Source: Mytilus edulis
Lineage: Eukaryota > Mollusca > Bivalvia > Mytilida > Mytilidae
Length of the DNA: 64,000 nt
Direction: 5' to 3'
Assembly (NCBI RefSeq): GCF_963676685.1
Contig: NC_092353.1
Span: 8,708,207-8,772,206, forward strand
The notes beneath the pieces were generated by a model, which made no database searches, was not told the DNA's origin, and saw only the letters and a program-made list of their open reading frames with translations. Positions within the stretch are counted from its first letter, which is position 1, and each line of letters starts with the position of its first letter. The position numbers and the translations under genes were made by a program. Positions 34,047 through 45,470 of the stretch are shown here, in pieces.

Positions 34047-34479
34047 TTGATGCAATAGTTATCAATGATTAGCATGCAAAAACAATTCTGATTATACAGT
34101 ATGTACATTAGCTATTAGGAAATTATTGAAAGATAAATCTTCGACTATTAATTGGTTTAAACATTGTCCATTATTCCTACTTTGATATTTAGTCTGTAAA
34201 TGACATATTTACATGTAGGTGTAAATTCTTCGTGAAAAGATCCCAATCGGTCAAGTCGATCTACTATTCTAATCAGACAATAATGTTAGATATGAATTGT
34301 AATGAAACCCCCTAATTCAAGTGAGTACTTTTTAAACTATACATAAAGTAGTGTCCAATTTTCTGTTGTTTTATCTCTAAAGGAGATATTAATGTACATC
34401 ATTTTGCAGACCACAACGACTTAGGCAAATAATAAAAAATCTGAAATGGTGTTACATACTTTAAAGGTGAAAAGTATCA

Positions 34480-34485
34480 AATAAA
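34480..34485 (+). terminator. Polyadenylation signal of the Toll-like receptor
   Basis: AATAAA lies about 435 bases after the stop codon and before the retroelement at 34668. Confidence 0.45.
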
Positions 34486-34667
34486 GTTAGCATAAGTACA
34501 TAGTTGTATGCTTTATTAAGTATTTTTCGTGTTGTTGAAAGTTTCCATTTTTGTTTACGTTACCTTCGTCTGATGATGTGTCATTACCCAATCTAAACAT
34601 AGTGCTTAAGTTGAACAAAAACTTATAGGTATCATTTTAAGAAATACTCTTTATGTATTACTGAACA

Positions 34668-35622
34668 ATTATTACACCAGGGTTTTCGATATCACAAACT
34701 AGTCAAAACACTTACTAAATTTTATCATCGGTATAAGGACATCATTCGTAAATATAGCTCAACATGCAGATTTCTTATACGTTCAGGTATTTCACATCCA
34801 ATTTTTTATGGAAATATTCTTTATAAAGCACAAATGTGTCAGTATTCACCTCAAAAACTAACAAAACCTTTGAATAGACTTATTAAGAAGGGATATAGTT
34901 ACGATACTGTTGTCCGGTCATTAAAGATTGCATATTTTGGCGTTAATATTGATTCACTTATAGGGTCTTTGCATCGGAACTAAACACATTTATTCTAAAA
35001 CCAGTTGTTGTTATGACACGGGTTATGTTCTTCTCATATATGTTATGATGGTATGATACTAAACCCCTAACGGGAAGGATTGTGCCTGATGTTCATATGA
35101 TGAAATCATAATCTTTCAGTCAGTTTAATTGAAGTCTGGAGCTGGCATGTCAGTTAACTGCTAGTAGTCTGTTGTTATTTATGTATTATTGTCATTTTGT
35201 TTATTTTCTTTGGTTACATCTTCTGACATCAGACTCGGACTTCTCTTGAACTGAAATTTAATGTGCGTATTGTTATGCGTTTACTTTTATACATTGGCTA
35301 GAGATATAGGGGGAGGGTTGAGATTTCATAAACATGTTTAACCCCGCCGCATTTTTGCGCCTGTCCCAAGTCAGGAGCCTCTGGCCTTTGTTAGTCTTGT
35401 ATTATTTTAATTTTAGTTTCTTGTGTACAATTTGGAAATTAGTATGGCGTTCATTATCACTGAACTAGTATATATTTGTTTAGGGGCCAGCTGAAGGACG
35501 CCTCCGGGTGCAGGAATTTCTCGCTACATTGAAGACCTGTTGGTGACCTTCTGCTGTTGTTTTTTTCTATGGTCGGGTTGTTGTCTCTTTGGCACATTCC
35601 CCATTTCCATTCTCAATTTTAT
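34668..35622 (+). mobile_element. 5'-truncated retroelement (family A), 0.95 kb
   Basis: The + strand frame reads LHQGFRYHKLVKTLTKFYHR, YKDIIRKYSSTCRFLIRSGI and SHPIFYGNILYKAQMCQ, through SLKIAYFGVNIDSLIGSLH to TAA at 34981. A 0.64-kb 3' UTR ends CATTCTCAATTTTA. This is the longest copy in the window. The 3' UTR is shared closely with 24419-25296. There is no 5' part of the gene, as expected from incomplete reverse transcription. Confidence 0.8.
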
Positions 35623-36329
35623 CTGTAACTATAAACTCTGAACAATAACTTTATATTTGTTTAATATAACTTTAAGGAGTAACTATTTACACCAATGTTG
35701 TATGATAACGTTCGTTAATTACTTTTTTAAGGAAATTTGTTCTGGAGACAGGATGTTTATGTTAAAGTTATAATATCTAAATATAAAAGTAATAATTTGA
35801 TCAAATGATGACATGATGTGATGCATACATGTATTAGTGTATCAATATTTATTATTGGAGTCTTTTTCTCGTTTGTATTTTTGTAAATTACAAATTGAAA
35901 AGCTGTTCCTTGTACAAGTTAAACATTTCTTTTCTTTTATTACGGAATTATACACAATACAATTCAATCACTTTCACACTAAATATTATCATATCAAAAA
36001 TGTTGGAAGAAGTCGCATCATGTTTTCGTTACCAAAAGCTAGTACACGTACGATGTAATTTACTTGAAGAAATACTTGCATTGCTATCTTTCTCTCAAAT
36101 ATCGTTTGTTTGTCGTACAGAACCGACATAAAAAGACTCTTCTTCTTTTGTTATAATCTAGGTTTAAGCAAGTTGATATAAATGACAAAAATTACCAGTT
36201 TCAAAGAACAGCAGTATTTTGAAAACTAACACCAATACAACTTATTCAGCCGAAATTTAAGATTTCAAAGACAATTTCTAAGTGTGTTTGATTTATTAAT
36301 AATGTTATAGCCAAAGATGAGTGAGACAT
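35623..36329. other. No gene seen
   Basis: AT-rich intergenic sequence. Short overlapping frames at 35837-36131 lack any motif. Confidence 0.45.
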
Positions 36330-38345
36330 GCCACGTTTAAATCGTCTGAACAAAGTTTTGTTTATTTCTTCTTTTTTTTCTTATTCTTTCTTTTTTTCTC
36401 TTAATAGTTAGAACATAATTACAATCTCTAAGTCTAGTTTTTGTTCGGTTGATGTGGACTTTTGTTTTGAATGATTCTTCTGATTTTAATTTGTCTGTCC
36501 ATTGCTTTGGTATAGATTTTTTTAGTTTTGAGTATTCAGAAATCCAATTCCTTTTATTTCTTAATTTTGAAGTAATCATTTCTTCTGATATATTTCCTCT
36601 TTTATCTATTATGTCATTTATATATAGTATGTTACTATCAATCCAGTTATCAAAGAACAAACATTTTCCTTGAAATTTTATGAATTTATTTCCCCATATA
36701 ACTTGTTTTCTGATTTCTAAATAATTATCGATTTGATCATGATGATTGTTTTCACAATTATTTACATTTATCCATGTTTTTATCATATCTTGATAGAAAG
36801 TTGGTGTACTGTTCCATATGTTTTTATCTAGCAATTTTGTGTTATTTACATTCATCTTGAAAATAAGAAGGTTTTTTCCGAACTTATTAAGGTATAGTTT
36901 TGATAATACAGACCAATTTGCATTTTCTGATTCTAATATTTTTATAATCTATTTTAAATGTATAGATTTTATATAGGATTCTATATCAATCATTTTTAAC
37001 CCCCCTTCTGCGAAGTTATTTGTTATTATTGACCTTTTTATTTTATCTTTTCCTCCGTTCCAAATGAATTTATATAAGATTTTATTTATATTTTGTAGAT
37101 TTTCTTTAGTAATGATACTGTTAGTAGCAATGTAGGTTATATTTGGTTGAAGAAGAGCTTTTACTACTAATATTTTTCCAAGTAGTGTTAACTTTCTTTT
37201 GCCCATCTTTCTACAAGTTTCGTTAATTTGTCCAACACTTTTTCAATATTTAATGTTTGACACTCTTTTTTGTCATACCCAAAATATATTCCAAGGCTTT
37301 TGATTGGTTTGTCGGTCCAATTTATATTTTCATATTTATCTTTTGAACTTTTTAGTCGTCCTAACCATACCCCTTCCGTTTTATTTCTATTAAGCTTAAG
37401 TCCTGAAAAACTTCCAAATGTTTCAATTATACTGAGAGCTAAACTTATTTCTTTCCTTGACTGAAGAAAAAGTGTTGTATCGTCAGCTAATTGACAAATT
37501 TTTAAATTACAAGATTTTCCATCTAATGTAATTTTTATACCTTTAAAATCTTTATTACTTCTAAGTCTTATTGCCATTAATTCTACTGTTATAACAAAAA
37601 GTAAAGCTGAAATCGCACACCCTTGTCGTATTCCTCGATATATTTTGAACGGACCTGAGACCCACCCATTATTTAAGATACATCCCTTAATGTCGTTATA
37701 CATAGTTTCAACCCATCTGATAAAGCTAATTTTAAATCCAAACCGTTTCAGTGTTTCCGTCATGAAAGTCCATTCTAGTGAGTCAAAAGCTTTACTAAAA
37801 TCTAAGAAAAGGATTGCTCCTTCTATATTAAATTTCTCAGAATAATCTATTATATCTTGAATTTGTCTGATGTTAAAACCGATATATCCATTTTTAACAT
37901 ATCCTGTTTGATCTAGACTAATAATAGATGGTAGTACTTTTTTAAGTCTCTGAGCTAACACATAAGCTAATAGTTTAGTATCAATATTCAATAAAGTTAT
38001 GGGACGATAATTATCTAATGAAAGAGGATCATTCTTTTTAAAAATTAGTGAAATTGCACCTTTCTTTTGTGAGTTTGTAAGTTCTTTTTTTTCATAATTA
38101 TAATTAAATACTTTGACAACAATATTTTTTAGGCTCGTCCAAAATTGCCTATAAAATTCCACTGTCAGCCCATCAAGACCAGGGGATTTATTAAGCTTCA
38201 TTTTAAAAATTGCTTCAGTGCATTCAATTTCTGTCCCAAGAAGTAAGCACTATTTTTTTTCCCTTCTTCGAACCATTTTACCCTTGATCTTATTTTTTGT
38301 CCTTTAATTTTGTCTTTATATAAACACTCTAGATCATTTTATCAC
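36330..38345 (-). pseudogene. 5'-truncated L1/Tx1-like LINE ORF2 (reverse transcriptase and C-terminus)
   Basis: Reading leftwards from 38345: a connector (KIRSRVKWFEEGKKNSAYFL), then after a deletion the reverse transcriptase down to 37188 (MKLNKSPGLDGLTVEFYRQF, LNIDTKLLAYVLAQRLKKVL, DQTGYVKNGYIG, LFLDFSKAFDS, RGIRQGCAISALLF, QLADDTTLF, SGLKLNRNKTEGVWLG). A frameshift near 37195 leads to 37206-36949 (MGKRKLTLLGKILVVKALLQ, the usual post-RT motif). Another break leads to 36855-36337 (WNSTPTFYQDMIKTW...). The layout and motifs are those of L1/Tx1-clade elements. The catalytic box reads LADD rather than YADD or FADD. The endonuclease and ORF1 are absent. Confidence 0.85.
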
Positions 38346-38388
38346 ATTCTCAATTTCTTTTTTCAAGTTTTGTTTATTTCTAACTTAG

Positions 38389-38495
38389 TCATGTCCTATA
38401 TAATGGGTACTTGTTACACCCCTAAATGGAACATAAACAGAGAACTAGGCATCCCAGTTGTTATGAGATATCATGCAGTATTTTGTCGACGAAAC
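38389..38495 (-). pseudogene. Decayed dermatopontin exon 3
   Basis: On the - strand, a TTGCAG acceptor is followed by sequence that tracks exon 3 of the gene at 22883-26605. Matching segments include TCTCTGTTxATGTTCCA, NNWD, and GGxGTxACxAGxACCCAT. It has lost 14 bases relative to the 121-base exon, carries a TAG in place of a Tyr codon, and has CT at the donor in place of GT. The truncated LINE at 38345 abuts it. It is the remnant of a second dermatopontin-like gene. Confidence 0.75.
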
Positions 38496-39890
38496 CTGCA
38501 ACCATCTAACAAATAGATTAACGTTATATGGCCAATAAGAATAACGACTAAAAGACAAAACAATTACTAAAGTAATGCACAGAAAATTGCAGATCAGGAG
38601 CACACACCTGACGGGGTTATCGCTTTTGCTCATGAAGAGCAGTTTGCTCCTTTGTCTTTAAGTTCTATATTTTCATATATCTATCTAACACAAATGTTGC
38701 AAATGTATATTCTTTTGTTACTATTTCCACTTCAGCATACAATTCAAAAGTATTTTCAGTTTTTATTGGGGGTAGAGTACACAGGCATTCAAACTAGAAT
38801 TTAAAATTTGCGAAAGAAATATCATAATGGTGTCCATAAATAGCATTATGCATCAACAGACATTAGATAACTATTACAACTTTATCATTTTTTAGAATCA
38901 ATAAAGTATCAATTTAAAAACAAACCAATTTCAATTTCGTAGCTGTAACCGGGAAAATACCAACCCTAGTACTAATGTAAATACAATAACAGTTTAACCA
39001 ACAAAAAAACTGTATTATTCCGCTTTGTTCGACCAATATCACTTTAAACAACTAAAACAAACGAATAATGGAAAATCTCACATTATTTTTTTATTTTTGG
39101 TCGCCTCAATCTGCCTCGACATTTTTTACAAAACTGAAAATATATAATTATACAATATTCATCCTGAAGGACGCGTCGTTCTGTGACCATCATAGGAAAC
39201 CTCTCAAAACTCGCACCAAGTACAAATAATCGGTCAAAAAGTAAAGCACACTTTTGTTAATTGAAAATGACTATAGTAGAATATTTAGTTCGGCTGCAAA
39301 GTCCCACATTTTAGCCTTCATACATTACACTGACTATTGAACAAAGATCTGAAAATCTTCTAAAATAAAAGATATTGCTTGATATAATGTAACCTTTCCT
39401 ATTGGTCATTGTGAATATTATAGAGAAAGACCACCGAAAACAAACTAAAATTAGTGAGAGAACAGCCGTTAATTGTTGAGATTGATCAATAAATCTGACA
39501 ATTTAAAATATTGAAAGAGAGCATTATGTCACGGAACAAAGGAATAATGTATTAAAGCTTTGAAAATGTATGGAATTAAATTTAAATAAAATTCCGCGAA
39601 ATTTCATGAATGATATAGCATATTTACGTCATTGCAAAACACGACGCCATACGAATGAAAACTTCAAGGGAAAAGTTTATTTTGTAACTTAACACTTCAT
39701 TTTCAGATAATATCTCATTAAAATTTACTTTTCATGTAGTTGCTGTTTAGTTTTCGATAAATAATTAATGTTGCATTTATCGAACTGTTATATATTTTAG
39801 TCAAGTCAATATAGCGGCCAACTCCTTACTTACGACCTGTCTGACTTTGATGGTAATTATAGTAGCCATTACACAAACATATTTGGCAAA
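38496..39890. other. No gene seen
   Basis: AT-rich sequence without convincing coding or repeat structure. It could still hide intronic sequence of the dead dermatopontin gene. Confidence 0.4.
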
Positions 39891-39897
39891 AGAATTA

Positions 39898-40019
39898 ATA
39901 GGATTAAACACATTACTCACAAACTTAACATAAAAGTCCTTCGGACTTTTTCTTCAGTTTGTGAGTAAATCGCCCTGGTTTACATATCAATAGCCTCTAA
40001 AAAATGTGTTTAATCCTAT
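39898..40019. repeat. Nested inverted repeat (fold-back)
   Basis: ATAGGATTAAACACATT (39898-39914) pairs with its perfect reverse complement at 40003-40019. ACTCACAAACT (39915-39925) pairs with 39956-39966. A third palindrome, AAAAGTCCTTCGGACTTTT, sits at 39932-39950. It may be a small MITE; no target duplication is obvious. Confidence 0.7.
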
Positions 40020-41674
40020 AGTGAAGAAATTTCAAATGACGGGACGTAATGCAACTTGTGACTTCAAGTGCGATTCACCGTGATTCGGCACAATAAAACA
40101 TTTTGTTTGTTATTGTCTCTTAAATTATAGAGATTTTTAGGGTATTTTTATAATTCCGATAAAAAGAATAAATGGTATTTTTTTATACTGACTCTATCAC
40201 TGTAAAATATCAAGCTCGGCCTTCAGATTAACCTGCTTTTCAACCGTGTGAAAATCATAAACAAAAAACAAAATGTCCTTTATGCTTTACATTTTGTCGA
40301 TGCGCAGCTTTCTTACGAACGTTTATTTAATATCCTCATGTTGCCATGCCGAGCAGAGATCTCATGGAAGTTTACCTATTATCCCTATGTTTCCATGTTG
40401 AACAACAGCCTTACTGTAAATGTCCAGTCTAGAGTATTTGGTGAGCTTCTGTCTCTTGATCATTATGCTTTGTATTTTTGTGAAAATTTCATTTAAAACC
40501 TTTACATTTGAATGTGTTACTGTAATCTTCTTGTCAAAGTAATGATCAACTGTATGACTCTTCCATCTTCGAATTGAAATCAAGTAGGGTCAATACCATT
40601 CTTCCTCGCAAGGGACACACAAGTCAATGTTGGTTCTGTTATACAAAGTGTACTTTTAACATCAGGAAATCAAATTCCCATCTGTCAAATTTTATTTGTA
40701 GAAAGTGACAATTTTATTCGTATTTTATTTGATTAAGGAAATGCAATTGGTTTTGACATGTATGACATAGCTATTTTTTCTGGAAAAAAAATAATCGATT
40801 GATGTTAAATAGAACAGAAGAAAAAAAAACACCGGTGAATGTCAAGGAAACCTCATTTTACTTTACTTTGATAAGTATGCAACTGGTAAAAATAAAAATA
40901 AATGTTTCTCTCAGTATAACAACTAAAAAATAAAACACAAATTAAACCTTTTTATTTTTATATTATACAATGTACCTAGAAGTTTGAAACGTAGATTGAT
41001 TAGTATGTGATTGGTGAACTTTGTTTCTCTGCGTTTCATAATTAAAACAGAAGATAAGAATTAATATTACCCATCTTCAAATGAAACTTAGTATATACAT
41101 AATTTAGTTCTGGTATTTATGATAAGTTTATTTAGATCACTGATTTAAAAGGTTCTTTTTGACGTACGACATTTACAAAGTTTAATGTCGTTTCTAAGCA
41201 CAAGGTGCAACTAACTATTATCGATTTAGCATCATTTGTGCCAAATTATTGCTTTTGTGTATTACCAAATTTAAAATTAATGGAGAAAAGTTACAATAAA
41301 GGACAAGGTTCACTTATCGCCAAAAAATGGCAGTAAATGAAACAAAAACATTGAAAATGTGTTAACATTTTTAGATTTTGCCTTTTGTGGTTAATTAGAT
41401 AGTTCTAGTGGAAAGTTTTCCATTTGGCCCTGGTACCATTCCCCGACCCATATCGGCCCTAGGCTAAAGCCTCGAGCTGACATGGGAGTCTCGGGATGAA
41501 AACAGAGAGAATATGGAAAAGAGAATGTGATAATATATTATTATCCTCTGTTTATTGTATGTTTAGATTTTCTTTTTATAATAAAAATGATTGTATGGGT
41601 TAACACAGTACAAAAAATCTATTAGCGTTAGTTTTGATGACTTCAGATGTCGTAGATTTAACAAAATTACTAAT
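40020..41674. other. No gene seen
   Basis: AT-rich sequence. The frame at 40248-40496 has no recognisable feature. The first exon of the Gly-rich gene might lie here or in the gap, but I could not identify it. Confidence 0.35.
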
Positions 41675-42380
41675 AAGTAAAATCACAAAAATCTCAAACA
41701 CACCAAACGAATGGATAACAACTGTCATACTCCTGACTAGGTACAGGCATTTTTCATGTAGAAAAATGGTAGATTGACTTAAGTTTTAAAAACTAGCTTA
41801 ATCTCTCACTTGTAAAAAAGTCCATTAAATTCCCTTATATTGACAACAATGTGTGAACAAAAAAATGTGTTGTGATTTTACAAAATCAGAAATGTTTAAA
41901 TGAATAAAATTCATTGGTTAGTGATTGNNNNNNNNNNNNNNNNNNNNNNNNNNNNNNNNNNNNNNNNNNNNNNNNNNNNNNNNNNNNNNNNNNNNNNNNN
42001 NNNNNNNNNNNNNNNNNNNNNNNNNNNTGCTTCTTCGTTACATTTGTTGTTTTTATAGTGATTAAGATGATAACACAATGTTGACTGCTGTACCCCTATT
42101 TTTGACATTTTTACCTATTATGTCTGTTTGTTTTGTTCACGCATCGGTGACTATATAACGGAATTTGATGCGACTGTCATACAAGTGAGAGGTTTAGCTA
42201 GCTATAAAACCAGGTTCAATCCACCATTTTCTACATTTGAAAATGCCTGTACCAAGTCAGGAATATGACAGTTCTTGTCCATTCGTTTTTGATGCGTTTT
42301 GTTATTTGATTTTGCCATGTGATTATGGACTTTCCAAATTGATTTTCCTCTGAGTTCAGTATTTTTGTGATTTTACTTTC
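41675..42380. repeat. Inverted pair of family C repeats around an assembly gap
   Basis: The left arm (41675-41770: AAACGAATGGATAACAACTG, GGTACAGGCATTTTTCATG) is matched in reverse at 42225-42380 (CATTTGAAAATGCCTGTACC, GTCCATTCG). The 100-N gap at 41928-42027 lies between them, so the true spacing is unknown. Confidence 0.75.
41928..42027. other. Assembly gap (100 N)
   Basis: Exactly 100 undetermined bases, a conventional placeholder for a gap of unknown length. Confidence 0.98.
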
Positions 42381-42442
42381 TTTTAATATGAAAAAACATT
42401 CTTAGATATAATTATATGTGTATTTGTGATCTTTTATAACAG

Positions 42443-42999
42443 ATGGGAGAGTGTGGTGTACTTGTCGTTCAGGACAATGTCTCAAAGGAGAATTTCTTTT
42501 GGACAAGTATTGCAGACTAACCCCACTATTTCCAGGGAAATGGGGTACATGCTGCAAGGTGTTACCAGACAGTGTAACTAGCCGTAGTTACGGTGGAGGT
42601 GGTGGTGCAGCTGGAGCTGGAACCGGAAGCGGAGCTGGAATCGGAGGCGCAGGTGGAATCAGTGGCGGTGCTGGAATTGGTGGCGGAGCAGTATATGTAG
42701 CTGGATATAATGAAGGATCTGGATATGGGGGCAAATCTGGTTATGGAGGAGGATCTGGTTATGGAGGAGGATCTGGATATGGTGGAGGATCTGGATATTG
42801 GGGCGGATCTAGTTATGGAGGAGGATCTGTTTATGGAGGAGGATCTGGATACGGTGGTTTCAGTGGTGGATACGGCAGTGGCCCTGTATATATAGTTTTG
42901 TCAGGTGGAGGTCCCAGTGGGGGTTCCGGAGGAGGTTCCAGTGGAGGTACCGGTGGAGGTTCTGGGTCACTTGGAAAAGGAAAATCATACTATTATTAG
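42443..42999 (+). CDS. Last exon of a secreted-type Cys- and Gly-rich protein (matrix-like)
   Basis: The acceptor TTTTATAACAG ends at 42442. The exon is open from there to TAG at 42997-42999 (184 residues). Its first 40 residues hold six cysteines in the pattern C-x-C-x4-C-x9-C-x12-CC (WCTCRSGQCLKG, KYCRL, GTCCKV). A Gly/Ala/Ser stretch follows, then seven or so GYGGGS-like repeats, a Gly/Ser-rich run and the tail GKGKSYYY. Such Gly/Tyr repeats with a Lys/Tyr tail are seen in molluscan shell-matrix and byssal proteins (shematrin-like, KRMP-like). I do not assign a family. No initiator Met or signal peptide is visible: the upstream exon must lie in or beyond the gap, so the gene is incomplete here. 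AATAAA at 43056-43061 fits its 3' end. Confidence 0.7.
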
Positions 43000-43055
43000 T
43001 TTAACAAAACTTATTAAGCTTAGAAAATAATATAATTTGCAGTATATAAAACTAC

Positions 43056-43061
43056 AATAAA
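43056..43061 (+). terminator. Polyadenylation signal of the Gly-rich gene
   Basis: AATAAA, 57 bases after the stop codon. Confidence 0.6.
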
Positions 43062-43261
43062 ACATATAATCATGCAGGATGCTTCTTAATTAGCAATGGC
43101 ATTTCATAAAAGTTATCAATATATGGTGTTTATTGATACTTTATGCTCGTGCATGAAAAACTTTACTGACTTCATGTACAGGAGTGAGTTCTTAACGCAG
43201 AAACTGTCTCAACAGAGTCATCAGGAGGAAATATTAAAAATGACACTCTGTAAAGGAGTAG

Positions 43262-43720
43262 GTTCAGTAAGACCCCTTTTTGGCCCCAAAATATAGCAGT
43301 TTTTCAAAATTGTTAAAATGTAAACCTTTAGTTATTTATTGGACAGTAGAATGCTTCTGCTACATAAATATGGGCTGTTTTTTACAATACAATGCACATA
43401 TATCCGGTACTAGCACCATTAAGTCATGCTAAATTACTGAAATCCTCATATTTCTAGCATTTTAGTTAAATTTTAGACGGTTTTCGTGTAAAACGAAAGT
43501 GGCCGCATTCGTGTTCATCCTTAATATTGAAATGTAAGTTGTATTTTACGATTATACATAACATATATAAAGGTTGAGGATGAACACGGATGTGGCCACT
43601 TTCATTTTTACCAAAAACTATCTTTAAAGTGACATTTTTCTGCATATTAGGTAGATTTTTTCATATTTGAGCTTGAATCGGATCGTTTTTAATGACTAAA
43701 TCTGTTAAAATCTTTCACAT
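43262..43720 (+). repeat. Probable dispersed repeat with an internal hairpin
   Basis: It begins GTTCAGTAAGACCCCTTTTT, a phrase I recall from mussel repeats. It includes an inverted repeat of 27 bases, 43495-43521 against 43577-43603 (GAAAGTGGCC...TTCATCCT), with three mismatches and a 55-base loop. Confidence 0.5.
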
Positions 43721-43789
43721 AAACTTATTAATTCAAATAAAATAGACACTTAAGTGTTTAAAAAGTGGTCAAAATCTTTCGTCAGATGA

Positions 43790-44270
43790 ACCTGAAATTT
43801 GAGGCCAAAATCGGTCCTTACCGGATCTACTCCTTTTATGGAAATCATCACAAATTGGTTGATCTATACGATGCGTCTGTGTCTAAACTAACTAACGATT
43901 TTTTCCACGTCATAAATATCTATGTCGTCGTTCTGCTAAGTACCAAACGTGACCTATTCCAAATATGCCTGTTATACCGAATGTGATTTTGCATTTCTGT
44001 ACGAAGCGTGTTTTGTACATCCGACAATCATGTATTTATTTATCATGTCTCTGTTATGGTTTCGGCTGAATAATGTGTTATGTTTTATCGTTTGTAGTCC
44101 TAATTATCATGAAATTGGCCTTCAATACAATCATTGTGGTATTCCAGAATATGACTGTCATGTTGACTGTGACTTTGCTATTGCAATACAACGTGGATCG
44201 GTATTTTGTACATCCGATATTTTTTTCATGTTTCTGTTATGGTTTTGGTTGGATAATCAGTTATGAAGAC
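43790..44270 (+). mobile_element. Diverged family B retroelement C-terminus plus direct repeat
   Basis: The + strand encodes SFYGNHHKLVDLYDASVSKL at about 43830-43890, parallel to KFYGRHHELVDRxGITVSQM of the other family B copies. Beyond it, about 43983-44070 and 44173-44263 form a direct repeat (TTTTGTACATCCGA, CTGTTATGGTTT, GGATAAT). Confidence 0.5.
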
Positions 44271-45034
44271 CAAACAATTATAGAATTGCATTTCCATAAC
44301 AGCATTATTATACAAATTGTTTGGACGAGTATTGTAAACATAGTTTTTTCGAAATTACATATTAGATACATCAAAAAGATTAGATACTATTTATATTTAA
44401 ATAGTAAACTCGATAACGTTGTTGCTCCTAAGATGCTTCATGTAGGAATGAATCCATTTTTTTTATTTTTCAAATACTTTTAAATTCTTCAAATAATTAA
44501 AATTTTATTAATAAAATTTGAATAATATAAACTTCCATCATTCAGATATTTAGAAAACTTAAAAAAAAACTTAACTAAACGTACAGTTTTGATCATTTCA
44601 CTTTTTGAAAGTTTGAATTTTTGGATTTTTGATAAAAAAAAAAAGTGGACACCTGTTTTAAGTGCAAAACGGAATAAGAAAGGAAGGAAACGAAATGAAC
44701 TTAACAAAAACAAGTCAATCTGAAAACAATATTTTCTAAAAAATTAAAAATAATAGAACCTTACAGGAGTTAGGATTCTTAAATGAAAATTTAAATTGAC
44801 ACAAATAAAACCCATTTTATCATTGCTACCTTAAAAATATAAAAAAAAATGCAATACCAACACACCTCCTTTGTCTATTAAATTTGCTATGAAAGAACGA
44901 TTTTTATCTGTACAGTTCTCCTTCGAATATATTTTATGATTGCATAGCCCGGCAAGATGGTGTTACCACGATATCACAGAAGCGAATCGCAGATGACCAT
45001 ATTCAACATTGCTAGGATTTGTTTGGAACTATGT
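44271..45034. other. No gene seen
   Basis: AT-rich sequence with homopolymer runs and no supported feature. Confidence 0.4.
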
Positions 45035-45470
45035 TGATCTGAGAGTCACTGATGAGTCTTACGTAGACGAAACGTGCGTCTGACGTATTCAGATATAATT
45101 CGTTGATAATTATGATGACGTCGTTGACTGAATGGTCTAAATAATTCAATTACATGCAACAATATGCTATCAAATCATAGTTGTGAGTTCGAACTCCGTT
45201 TGCAAAAGATGCATTATCTCTGATTTTAATTGACTAGGAATGCCAATGTTCCCTTCTCATCGTGGAATCTTGATGCCTTTACCAATAAAAACTGGCCGGA
45301 ACAGTATAGCCAAGTAAACTAATCATAGACACCAGGATTAAAATTTTATATTTACACCAGACGCGCGTATCGTCTACTAAAGACTCATTAGTGAAGCTCG
45401 AATCAAAAAAATGTTTAAAGGCCAAACAAAGTATGAAGTTGAAGAGCATTGAGGACCAACATTCAAGAGC
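45035..45470. repeat. Two family D repeats in inverted orientation
   Basis: 45035-45110 reads CTGATGAGTCTTACGTAGAC and GTGCGTCTGACG (reverse orientation). 45335-45470 reads CCAGACGCGCGTATCGTCTA and AGCTCGAATCAAAAAAATG (forward). Further copies lie at 27970-28075 and 52745-52835. Confidence 0.65.

Noticed and set aside
42079-42150. Signal-peptide-like reading frame (MLTAVPLFLTFLPIMSVCFV) just upstream of the Gly-rich exon
   Set aside because: It is followed by a stop and lies in sequence that I recall as part of a dispersed mussel repeat, so it is not a credible first exon.
44073-44483. 136-codon + strand frame with hydrophobic stretches
   Set aside because: It overlaps a direct repeat and decayed family B sequence, and the composition is that of AT-rich noise.
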